A stretch of DNA of 64,000 nucleotides, from the NCBI GenBank assembly GCA_015207365.1, contig JADEXA010000014.1, positions 1-64,000 of the forward strand. Reading direction: 5' to 3'. Under the pieces are notes generated by a model. That model ran no database searches, had not been told where the DNA came from, and was given only the letters and a program-made list of their open reading frames with translations. The position numbers and the translations under genes are program-made. Below, in pieces: positions 54,646 through 62,456 of this stretch. Position 1 is the first letter of the stretch. Every line of letters begins with the position of its first letter. The stretch is from Vacuolonema iberomarrocanum LEGE 07170 (GTDB lineage: Bacteria; Cyanobacteriota; Cyanobacteriia; Elainellales; Elainellaceae).

Positions 54646-56706
54646 ATGCAAGTTCCTGAGATTGCGATCGCCAAAACCTTTCCTATCGCCGAAAAACGTC
54701 ACCATGTTCACATGATTCATGGGGATGAGCGGGTTGACCCCTACTTCTGGATGCGCGATCGCACCGATCCGGCCACCATTGCCTACCTGAAAGACGAAAA
54801 CGCTTACACTGAAGCGGTTCTCAAACCCACAGAGGACTTGCAGAAGGCGCTGTATCAAGAGATGCTGGCTCGCATTCAGGAAACGGACTTGTCGGTGCCC
54901 TACCGCAAAGGCAACTACTGGTATTACACTCGCACCGAAGAAGGCAAAGCTTATCCCATCCACTGCCGCAAACAGGGTAGCCTGGATGGCAAAGAAGAGG
55001 TTTTGCTGGATCAAAACCAGATGGCCGAGGGGCTGGAGTATTTTGCGCTGGGGATCTTCAGCGTCAGCCCCAATCAACGCATCCTGGCCTACGCCGTTGA
55101 CACCAGCGGAGCCGAACGCTTCACCCTGCGCTTCCTAGATCTGGAGACCCGAGAGCATTTCCCCGAAACCGTTTCCGATGTGTATTACTCCTTTGCTTGG
55201 GGCAACGACAACCGCACCGTGTTTTATACCCAGGTGGATGAAGCAACCCGTCCTTACAAACTGTTCCGCCACACCGTCGGCTCCTCTACACCCGATGAGT
55301 TGGTCTACCACGAAACGGATGATGCCTACTTCCTCAGCATTGGTCGCACCCGCAGCGAAGCCTATTTGCTAATGCATCTGGGTAGCAAGGTTACCTCCGA
55401 GGTGCAGTACCTGGATGCAAATCAGCCCACGGGCGCTTTTCAAGTGCTCCAACCTCGAACTCAAGGGGTGGAGTATGACGTGGAGCATCACAGCGATCGC
55501 TTCTACATTCTCACCAACCAGGACGCCATCAACTTCAAGCTGATGCAAGCCCCGGTTGAAGATCCTCGCCCTGAACGATGGGAAACCGTTGTGCCCCACC
55601 GCGATGATGTGTTGCTGGAAGGGGTCAGCGCCTTTATCAACCATCTGGTGCTCTACGAACGCGAGGGTGGCATTCCCCAGGTGCAGGTGTGTAACCTAAC
55701 TAGTGGCGAACAGCATCCCATCGACTTTCCTGAATCCAGCTATGAGGTCTATGAGGGAGCCAACCCGGAGTTCGATACCCCCGTACTGCGATTTACCTAC
55801 ACCTCACTACTCACCCCCAGCTCGGTATTTGACTACGACATGAACACCCGCGAGCGGGAACTGAAGAAGGAAACACCCGTACTGGGAGGCTACGACAAGT
55901 CGCAATATGCCACCGAACGGCTCCACGCGATCGCCCCTGACGGCACCGCCGTCCCCATTTCCTTGGTCTACAAAAAGGGCATCGAAAAGACGGGGAACAA
56001 CCCCCTGCTGATGGAGGGCTATGGTTCTTATGGCTTCAGTTACCCAGTGAGCTTTGGCTCCACCCGGCTGACGCTATTGAATCGGGGCGTGGTGATGGCG
56101 ATCGCCCATATCCGGGGAGGCTCCGAAATGGGACGCCGCTGGTACGAGGACGGCAAGTTCCTCAACAAGAAAAATACCTTTACCGACTTCATCGCCTGCG
56201 GTGAACATCTGATCAAAGAAGGCTGGACCTCGTCGGATCATCTCGCCATCCAGGGCGGTAGCGCGGGAGGGCTGCTGATGGGTGCGGTGCTGAACATGCG
56301 CCCAGACTTGGTCAAGGCGGCGATCGCTCATGTGCCCTTTGTGGATGTGGTTACTACTATCCTCGACACCTCGCTGCCGCTATCTGCTATGGAGTGGGAG
56401 GAATGGGGCAACCCCAACGATCCCGTTTACTACGAGTACATGAAGTCCTATTCCCCCTACGACAATGTAGAAGCCAAGGACTATCCCGCGCTGCTGATCA
56501 CCGCTGGCTTGAACGATCCCCGCGTCTCCTACTGGGAGCCTGCAAAGTGGACGGCAAAGTTGCGCGATCGCAAAACCGACACTCATGTCCTGCTTCTCAA
56601 AACCAACATGGAAGCCGGACATGGTGGTGCATCCGGACGCTATGAACATCTGAAAGAAATCGCCCTCGACTATGCCTTCCTCTTCACACAGTGGGGCTTG
56701 AGGTGA
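54646..56706 (+). CDS. Oligopeptidase B (S9A serine peptidase)
   Basis: 686 residues, usual length. The N-terminal beta-propeller begins after VHMIHGDERVDPYFWMRDR. The C-terminal alpha/beta-hydrolase has MEGYGSYGFS, the nucleophile elbow IQGGSAGGLLMG (Ser), LITAGLNDPRVSYWEPAKW (Asp) and NMEAGHGGASGRYE (His). Cleaves short peptides after basic residues. No signal peptide, so cytoplasmic. It is a single gene; its terminator side is shared with the convergent nrdJ gene. Confidence 0.94.
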   Translation: MQVPEIAIAKTFPIAEKRHHVHMIHGDERVDPYFWMRDRTDPATIAYLKDENAYTEAVLKPTEDLQKALYQEMLARIQETDLSVPYRKGNYWYYTRTEEGKAYPIHCRKQGSLDGKEEVLLDQNQMAEGLEYFALGIFSVSPNQRILAYAVDTSGAERFTLRFLDLETREHFPETVSDVYYSFAWGNDNRTVFYTQVDEATRPYKLFRHTVGSSTPDELVYHETDDAYFLSIGRTRSEAYLLMHLGSKVTSEVQYLDANQPTGAFQVLQPRTQGVEYDVEHHSDRFYILTNQDAINFKLMQAPVEDPRPERWETVVPHRDDVLLEGVSAFINHLVLYEREGGIPQVQVCNLTSGEQHPIDFPESSYEVYEGANPEFDTPVLRFTYTSLLTPSSVFDYDMNTRERELKKETPVLGGYDKSQYATERLHAIAPDGTAVPISLVYKKGIEKTGNNPLLMEGYGSYGFSYPVSFGSTRLTLLNRGVVMAIAHIRGGSEMGRRWYEDGKFLNKKNTFTDFIACGEHLIKEGWTSSDHLAIQGGSAGGLLMGAVLNMRPDLVKAAIAHVPFVDVVTTILDTSLPLSAMEWEEWGNPNDPVYYEYMKSYSPYDNVEAKDYPALLITAGLNDPRVSYWEPAKWTAKLRDRKTDTHVLLLKTNMEAGHGGASGRYEHLKEIALDYAFLFTQWGLR

Positions 56707-56721
56707 GGAATGCGAAAAAAA

Positions 56722-56741
56722 GCGACCCACTCGTGGATCGC
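56722..56741 (-). terminator. Terminator hairpin (minus strand)
   Basis: GCGATCCAC pairs with GTGGGTCGC (one G-T pair) and is followed by TTTTTTT on the minus strand. It lies 16 bases past the oligopeptidase stop and would stop transcripts arriving from the nrdJ side, preventing antisense to the peptidase gene. Confidence 0.75.
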
Positions 56742-56863
56742 CTGAGTCTCTTGCATAAATGCACTCATTGAGACTCATCTGTATTAACGTACGAACCAGG
56801 AAATTGACAAGTGCTCGGAGAGCATTTCGTTAGTGAAATCCTGGTGATCTCAATTCCATGAAA

Positions 56864-56950
56864 ATCAAAACCTGCTCATTGCTTGAATCTCCCACAATGC
56901 GCGGGATTCAAACAATGCTCTGTAGTTGGTTTTTGGCAATTTGGTGTAAG
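56864..56950. repeat. Palindromic element E3 (diverged)
   Basis: CATTGCTTGAATC pairs with GATTCAAACAATG with one mismatch. The loop region CACAATGCGCGG and following TGTAGTTGGTTTTTGG recall E1/E2. Family membership is tentative. Confidence 0.5.
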
Positions 56951-56970
56951 CCCTGGCGTTGTCAAAAAAA

Positions 56971-56995
56971 TCCCCTCAGCCGAATACTGAGGGGA
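56971..56995 (-). terminator. Rho-independent terminator of nrdJ
   Basis: TCCCCTCAG (56971-56979) pairs with CTGAGGGGA (56987-56995). On the minus strand TTTTTTT follows. It is the first strong terminator past the nrdJ stop, beyond element B7. Confidence 0.85.
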
Positions 56996-57073
56996 TGATA
57001 CCGTTTCTTGTTAGTGAGGACTAACGCTGTATCGACTGCGCCTGTTTAACATTCCCGCGCATCGGATTGGCTC

Positions 57074-57163
57074 AGGACTGACGCATTTTGTTCATTTTGT
57101 GGACGCGGCGCGGTCACAAAATGAACGAATTCTCTCACGCTGACGCAAGCTTTACGTCAGTTC
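57074..57163 (+). repeat. Palindromic element B7
   Basis: Outer ends AGGACTGACGCA and TACGTCAGTTCT; inner stem 57090-57101 with 57115-57126 (GTTCATTTTGTG), extended by imperfect GGACGCG/CGCGGTC. Two bases separate it from the nrdJ stop codon. Confidence 0.9.
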
Positions 57164-57165
57164 TG

Positions 57166-59337
57166 TTACTTGGGTTCGGGGAACAGGCACTTGTCACTGT
57201 CGCAACCGGAGGGCCCCGCCTCGAAGATTTCGCCAATGTCATAGCGGGTGAGGGCTTCGTAGAAATCGCCAATCCGTTGCCGCTGTTTAGCTTCAGCATT
57301 CAGGCGATCATAGGTTGCTTTGTCAATCTTCTCGAAGGGGAGCCGGGGAAAAGGGGCATTGAAGCGCGCCAGCAGAGCCGCGCTGATATAGCCCTTGTCC
57401 TGGGCGATCGCCTCATGAATCGCCTCGGCCAGCGGCTCAATCTCCTCTTCGTACAGTTCGATGGTGGCGCTGGTGTTGTGAGCGGTGTAATGCTGCTGCA
57501 CCTGCATATAGAAGTCGAACTGTGCCAGAGCCGAGAATTTTTCGATAACAATCTCATCGGCTCCTGGAAGGTTAGCCCAGGGAACTTCTACTGGAATTTC
57601 CACCAACCACTCCGTGCAGCGCGGATCAAACGGATCGTTGAGTAGGTTACCCTCGTCGTCTTTGTCCGACTGGGACGGCACGATGGTATAGCCATAGTCC
57701 ATGCAGGCCAGGGCGATCGCATCATTCTTGCGGAAGGTGATGCGGCGAATGAACCGTTGAGCCTTGGGCGGATGCCAACCGGGGCTGGCTCCGCTGAGCA
57801 GAGACTTGGTTCCAGCCGGTTGGACAGTAGTGCAACGGTTAGGGCGCTTGAGGTTATGGCGATCGCAGTATTCCCATACCGTCTGATGGACAATGGTCTT
57901 CCAGCGGCTCAGGTATTCCCGCTCTTTCGTCTTAAACTCCAACCCCTTCATGGTGTCGGGACGACCTTCGGCCCACCAGCGCAGCCATTCCGTCCCAAAG
58001 GCATTGACAAAAAAGTCGAATAATCCGGTAAAGGACACACCGACGATGGGATCGTCCATCCGTGACGTGTGATAGCGCGGTTCTGCAAACCGATGATTCA
58101 GCAATGCCGCCACCGACAACGCCCCAGCTTTGAACGCCATCTCCTGCGTCTGCAAATCGTTGGGATCAATTTGGTTGAGATGGACTTCTGCCAGATTGCA
58201 GTGGAAGTTTTGCCCAAGAATTTCGCCACAGGGGTTTAGGCCATAGCGCCCTTTGCCCTGGGCACGACGCTCGGCCTCACCTGCCCACTGGATGGCACCC
58301 TCGCCGGAGTAGTACTGCTTGCGCACGGCGTCAGTACATTCTTCCTGGGTGGGCTTGCGGTGGAAAACGCGGGTGTGGTTTGCCATCCGTAGGGCATCCC
58401 GTTCGGGATCAATACGCCAGTTACCATTTTCGTCCTGCTGCCAGAGGTTATCTTTAGCCGCAGCAGCCAGCCCATCCTCGCTGTCAAACTGGCGCATCCC
58501 AGCGCTACGGCGAATGTTCCCCGCCACAACACAGGCGGCGGCTTCATCAATCAGCAGGCAGCATTCCACCGAGTTCAACTGCCGCCCAATTGCCGTCTTG
58601 AGAATCCGCGCACAACGCTCATACAAGTTGGGCAAGCGAATGGGATTGGCAACGCCACCGAACCCTTGCAGACGTTCTCCGGCAGGACGCACAGACCCCA
58701 GGTCAACCTCAAGCTGCACGGTTCCCGAAAAGCGCTCATCCGATGAGAGTTCCAGCACAGTCTGATAGGACGCGACCCAGCCTTGGCGACTGTCGCCCAC
58801 CCGCAGCCGTACTACATTTCCGTCAACCTCTACCGTGGTCTTCTCTTGGCGATCGCCCTTGGTCACTGTGCCCACATCCCCAACAACCTTTACCTGCACC
58901 GCATTGCGGATCACGGGCAGTTGGTCAATGTACTTCGGCTCTAGCACAGCACCGGTTCCGCAGCCCATCATCGCTAGATCCATCATCAGCCCAAACGCAC
59001 GCCAGTCCACCACATTGGTGCTGGTGCAGTTATAGGCGCCCGAAAAGTTCTCGGGATTGCTAGCCCAATCGGTCCCACCCACCCACAACCAGCGGCCAGA
59101 GGGCAGGCTGTAGAGATGGCGCTGCATGCGGCTGAGCAGGGCAACTTCGTCGGCAGTGAGCTGACCTAACTCTGCAATACCACTGAGGGTGCGATCGCAG
59201 ACCTCTTCCCAGGTCTCGCGACGGTTATCTGCGACTTCGCCCAAACGGCTGTAGGTGCGGTAGAAAACGGGGTTGGCCGCAGGGGCAGATGGGGGGAATG
59301 GACTCGTTTGGCTGGGACGCTCGATGTTCTGAACCAT
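57166..59337 (-). CDS. nrdJ: Adenosylcobalamin-dependent (class II) ribonucleotide reductase
   Basis: Reduces ribonucleoside triphosphates to deoxy forms using B12 instead of oxygen, so it works with or without O2. 723 residues, similar to the monomeric Lactobacillus-type enzyme. Motifs: LPSGRWLWVGGTDW, FSGAYNCTSTNV (first active-site Cys), MMGCGTGAVLEP, GLNPCGEILGQNFHCNLAEV (radical Cys and Glu), QPAGTKSLLSGASPGWH, and the C-terminal redox pair GCDSDKCLFPE. Cyanobacterial nrdJ genes often carry inteins; none is seen here. No cobalamin riboswitch was recognised upstream. Confidence 0.95.
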   Translation of the reverse strand: MVQNIERPSQTSPFPPSAPAANPVFYRTYSRLGEVADNRRETWEEVCDRTLSGIAELGQLTADEVALLSRMQRHLYSLPSGRWLWVGGTDWASNPENFSGAYNCTSTNVVDWRAFGLMMDLAMMGCGTGAVLEPKYIDQLPVIRNAVQVKVVGDVGTVTKGDRQEKTTVEVDGNVVRLRVGDSRQGWVASYQTVLELSSDERFSGTVQLEVDLGSVRPAGERLQGFGGVANPIRLPNLYERCARILKTAIGRQLNSVECCLLIDEAAACVVAGNIRRSAGMRQFDSEDGLAAAAKDNLWQQDENGNWRIDPERDALRMANHTRVFHRKPTQEECTDAVRKQYYSGEGAIQWAGEAERRAQGKGRYGLNPCGEILGQNFHCNLAEVHLNQIDPNDLQTQEMAFKAGALSVAALLNHRFAEPRYHTSRMDDPIVGVSFTGLFDFFVNAFGTEWLRWWAEGRPDTMKGLEFKTKEREYLSRWKTIVHQTVWEYCDRHNLKRPNRCTTVQPAGTKSLLSGASPGWHPPKAQRFIRRITFRKNDAIALACMDYGYTIVPSQSDKDDEGNLLNDPFDPRCTEWLVEIPVEVPWANLPGADEIVIEKFSALAQFDFYMQVQQHYTAHNTSATIELYEEEIEPLAEAIHEAIAQDKGYISAALLARFNAPFPRLPFEKIDKATYDRLNAEAKQRQRIGDFYEALTRYDIGEIFEAGPSGCDSDKCLFPEPK

Positions 59338-59951
59338 ACGGATACTCTCTGTGATGAAATTGCAGCAGGAAACGGTGGCAAACTAATCAAGATAACGTTG
59401 AAGGATCTGGACAGATGTAGTGGTCAGTTCCTAGAGGTCACACTATATCGGCTGCACCCAGATTTTTCAAGGGATTTTTAATGTGGAAATTAAACCCGTT
59501 TGTAACGAGGTATGACTAAACGGTTCCAAGGAGATTCATTTTTTTGCAAAGGATTAATCTTCTTAGATGAATTCAGCCAACAATTCCCCCCTACGACCGG
59601 GGGGGATTGTTGGCTGAATTCACCTTGGGCTGAGGATGTGACAACATTGACCGAAAGGCGGGCGACGCCCGTCAAATTTTCAGTTACGGTGCAGTTCTAC
59701 GGTCGAATTTTAGAAGGGATCCACTAGGATAAGAGCAGTTATTCCTTGTTCGTTCCCTGTTCTTGCTTGCGACCGACTTGCTCGGTTGCGACGAGGAACC
59801 GAAAACATGGGAGTAGCATGGATGGGCGAGGTGATGAAATCTGAGCGGTATCCGAAATGGCGATCGCTTCCGTTGTAGCCAAGAGGGGTGTGTCTAACCA
59901 CCCGGATGAATCAACCCTCTCAAACTCTTGTACGTCTCCGTGAGTTGAAGC
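59338..59951. other. Divergent spacer of nrdJ and the PBP gene with one palindrome
   Basis: 614 bases without a gene. Holds the promoters of both flanking genes (not resolved) and a palindrome, 59569-59584 with 59606-59621 (GAATTCAGCCAACAAT, 16 bp), whose inner part is C-rich then G-rich. That palindrome belongs to none of families A-G. ORFs here are short and lack ribosome sites. Confidence 0.5.
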
Positions 59952-62219
59952 ATGGCATTGCCCCAACCTCCGACTCAGCCACCGAAATCGGGTAAAACGC
60001 TGCTTGGCACTCTCACGCAGGCAGTCGAGGCTGTACGGGTCAATTTTTCGCAATTAAAAGTCAAGCCCAATAGCCGGGTGCCGGAGCTATGGGTCGAAGA
60101 CGCAGAAACCGGAAAGCGAGAGGTCTATCCTCTGTTGGGCGATCGCTACCTGTTGGGTCGCAGTTCGAGCAAGTGCGACATTGTGATCCGCAATCCCGTC
60201 GTCAGCCAACTGCACCTGTCGGTGGCGCGGGATAGCCGTAAGCCACGCTCGCCCTTTGTGCTCCGAGATGAGAACTCAACCAACGGAATTTATCGGGGCA
60301 AGCGTCGCCTCCCCAAACTATCGCTGCAACATGGGGATGTACTGACCCTAGGACCACCGGACCTCGCCGATGCGGTGCGGATTGAGTACCACGATCCACC
60401 GCCAGCCTACATGCGGGTGGCGAAGTATGGCTTGTATGGCTTCACTGGCATTACGGCAATGACCGCGCTCTGGGTCGGAACCCAGTGGACTCGGTTTGCC
60501 GTGCGCCCGCTACCGCAGTCGGTGCAAGGCCCGGTCGTTGTCTACGCTCGGGATGAAGAAACCATTCTCAATCCCCAACGCAATCGTGCCCATATCGAGT
60601 TACGGGAACTGTCCGAATTCTCAGACTATCTGCCCAATGCCGTCATCGCTTCGGAGGATAGCCGCTACTACTGGCACCTAGGGGTTGATCCCATTGGCAT
60701 CCTGCGGGCGTTGGTGACCAACATTCGCGGCGGGCAATTGCTAGAAGGGGGGAGCACCATCAGCCAGCAACTGGCTCGCAACATCTACCGCGAGTATGTA
60801 GGCACCGAAGACTCTGCCGGACGCAAACTGCGGGAAGCGGTAGTCGCCCTGAAGCTGGAAAGCTATTACAGCAAAGACTTTTTGATGTTGACCTACCTCA
60901 ACCGGGTATACCTGGGGTACGGCAACTATGGGTTTGAGGATGCGGCTCGGTTTTACTTCGGCAAGTCGGCCAGCGATCTGACGCTGTCGGAGGCGGCGAC
61001 CTTGGTGGGTATTTTGCCCGCGCCTAATACCTTCAACCCCATTCAGGACTACGATACGGCGGTGGAGTTGCGCGATCGCGTCATCAACCGCATGGTGGGT
61101 CAGGGGATGGTAAGTGCGGAGGAAGCGTCGCGGGCCCGGCGATCGCGCATCGACATCAACCCAGAGGCGATCGAAGAACTCCGCAGCAGCATCGCGCCCT
61201 ACTTCTACGGCCAGGTGTTCAACGAGCTGGAAGAATTGCTGGGGACGCAACTGGCGCAGGAAGGAAACTTCATTGTCGAAAGTACCCTCAACCCCCGCTA
61301 CCAGGAACTCGCCGAAGACTCCCTCCGCACGACGATTGAAACCACAGGCTATGCCTCTGGGTTTGAGCAGGGGGCGATGGTGACCATCGACTCGGCCACC
61401 GGGGAAGTTTTGGCATTGGTAGGGGGGCGGGATTTTTTGGACAGCCAGTTCAACCGCGCCAGCCAAGCGATTCGGCAACCCGGATCGACCTTCAAAATCT
61501 TTGAATATATTGCCGCATTAGAAGCAGGAGTTTCGCCCTATGCAGAATTCTCCTGCAATGGGATGGCATGGCAGGGGCAAGATTTTCGCGGTTGCGAACG
61601 GACGGGGGCAGGCAGTGTCAATATGTTTACTGGGATGGCGCTCTCCGAGAACGTGATCGCTCTGCGGGTAGCGCGAGAAGCGGGCTTGCAGGACACTGCC
61701 GCTGTTGCCCGTCGCATGGGCATCTCGACTGACCTGAATCCGGTTCCTGGATTGGCGCTGGGGCAAAGCGAAGTGACCTTGCTGGATTTGACGGGAGCCT
61801 ACTCTGTGCTGGACAACGAGGGCGTTTTTAACCCTCCCCACACCATCCGTCGCATCCTCGACAGCAGCGATTGTGGCAACCCCGACGATGTCCAGACCTG
61901 CCGCGTTATCTACGACGCCGCCCAACAAGGCCTCCCATCACGCCCCGTGCTCGAACCCGATATTGCCGACACAATGACCGATATGCTGCAAGGCGTCGTT
62001 CGGGGCGGCACCGGAACTGCCGCTGCCCTTGGTTTAGGGGAAGCGGGAAAAACGGGAACCAATAACGACAATCGGGATTTGTGGTTTGTTGGCTACATTC
62101 CTAGCCGCGACCTGACGACAGGGATTTGGTTCGGCAACGACGATAACACCCCCACAGGCGGCGGCAGCTCCCAAGCAGCAGAGCTTTGGGGCGACTACAT
62201 GGGTCGTGTGGTGCGATAG
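59952..62219 (+). CDS. Class A penicillin-binding protein with N-terminal FHA domain
   Basis: 755 residues: FHA domain at about 55-145 (GDRYLLGRSSSKCDIVIRNP, VVSQLHLSVARDS), one membrane helix at about 160-180, glycosyltransferase-51 domain (VIASEDSRYYWHLGVDP with the catalytic Glu, then EGGSTISQQLARNIY) and transpeptidase domain (RQPGSTFKIFEY with the catalytic Ser-x-x-Lys, SENVIAL, GEAGKTGTNND). It polymerises and cross-links peptidoglycan. The FHA domain would face the cytoplasm and bind phosphothreonine, so activity may be tuned by a Ser/Thr kinase. FHA-PBP fusions are known from cyanobacteria. Confidence 0.94.
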   Translation: MALPQPPTQPPKSGKTLLGTLTQAVEAVRVNFSQLKVKPNSRVPELWVEDAETGKREVYPLLGDRYLLGRSSSKCDIVIRNPVVSQLHLSVARDSRKPRSPFVLRDENSTNGIYRGKRRLPKLSLQHGDVLTLGPPDLADAVRIEYHDPPPAYMRVAKYGLYGFTGITAMTALWVGTQWTRFAVRPLPQSVQGPVVVYARDEETILNPQRNRAHIELRELSEFSDYLPNAVIASEDSRYYWHLGVDPIGILRALVTNIRGGQLLEGGSTISQQLARNIYREYVGTEDSAGRKLREAVVALKLESYYSKDFLMLTYLNRVYLGYGNYGFEDAARFYFGKSASDLTLSEAATLVGILPAPNTFNPIQDYDTAVELRDRVINRMVGQGMVSAEEASRARRSRIDINPEAIEELRSSIAPYFYGQVFNELEELLGTQLAQEGNFIVESTLNPRYQELAEDSLRTTIETTGYASGFEQGAMVTIDSATGEVLALVGGRDFLDSQFNRASQAIRQPGSTFKIFEYIAALEAGVSPYAEFSCNGMAWQGQDFRGCERTGAGSVNMFTGMALSENVIALRVAREAGLQDTAAVARRMGISTDLNPVPGLALGQSEVTLLDLTGAYSVLDNEGVFNPPHTIRRILDSSDCGNPDDVQTCRVIYDAAQQGLPSRPVLEPDIADTMTDMLQGVVRGGTGTAAALGLGEAGKTGTNNDNRDLWFVGYIPSRDLTTGIWFGNDDNTPTGGGSSQAAELWGDYMGRVVR

Positions 62220-62250
62220 TTGATTTACGTGGATCCTGCATCCCCCGATT

Positions 62251-62350
62251 TATACCCATTCGCTAAGAACCCACTACCGATCATTTTTTGAAAGCCGCGC
62301 AATGCGCGGCTTTCAAAAAATGATCGGGTTTTGGTTTGCGTAGAATTGGA
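62251..62350. repeat. Palindromic element E2
   Basis: Perfect 24-bp inner stem 62277-62300 with 62304-62327 (starts CCGATCATTTTTTGAAAGCC), loop AAT. Flanks ATTCGCTAAGAACCCACTA and GCGTAGAATTG match E1. Stands in tandem with A5. Confidence 0.92.
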
Positions 62351-62353
62351 ATG

Positions 62354-62456
62354 ATATCAAATCCGGTTAAATAGCCATAAAACCCAAATATCGTTTGTGC
62401 CCGCTGCGTTGCAGCGGGCACAAACGATATTTGGGTTCTTCAACCGGAGTTGGTAT
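62354..62456 (-). repeat. Palindromic element A5, abutting a stop codon
   Basis: Outer arms ATATCAAATCCGGTT and AACCGGAGTTGGTAT, inner stem of 25 bp around the loop GTT (starts CCCAAATATCGTTTGTGCCC). Inverted orientation. The right end reads into the TAA of the SNF2 gene (62458-62456). Compared with A3, CAACGATCG has become CAAATATCG on one side with the matching change on the other. Confidence 0.95.

Noticed and set aside
57088..57645. 185-codon plus-strand ORF opposite the end of nrdJ
   Set aside because: Starts in palindromic element B7 and runs antisense to conserved nrdJ codons.
59338..59520. Cobalamin riboswitch upstream of nrdJ
   Set aside because: No convincing B12 box (GCCACTG-type core) or surrounding stems could be found on the minus strand.
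60741..61478. 245-codon minus-strand ORF opposite the PBP gene
   Set aside because: Antisense to the transglycosylase and transpeptidase domains. No motif of its own.
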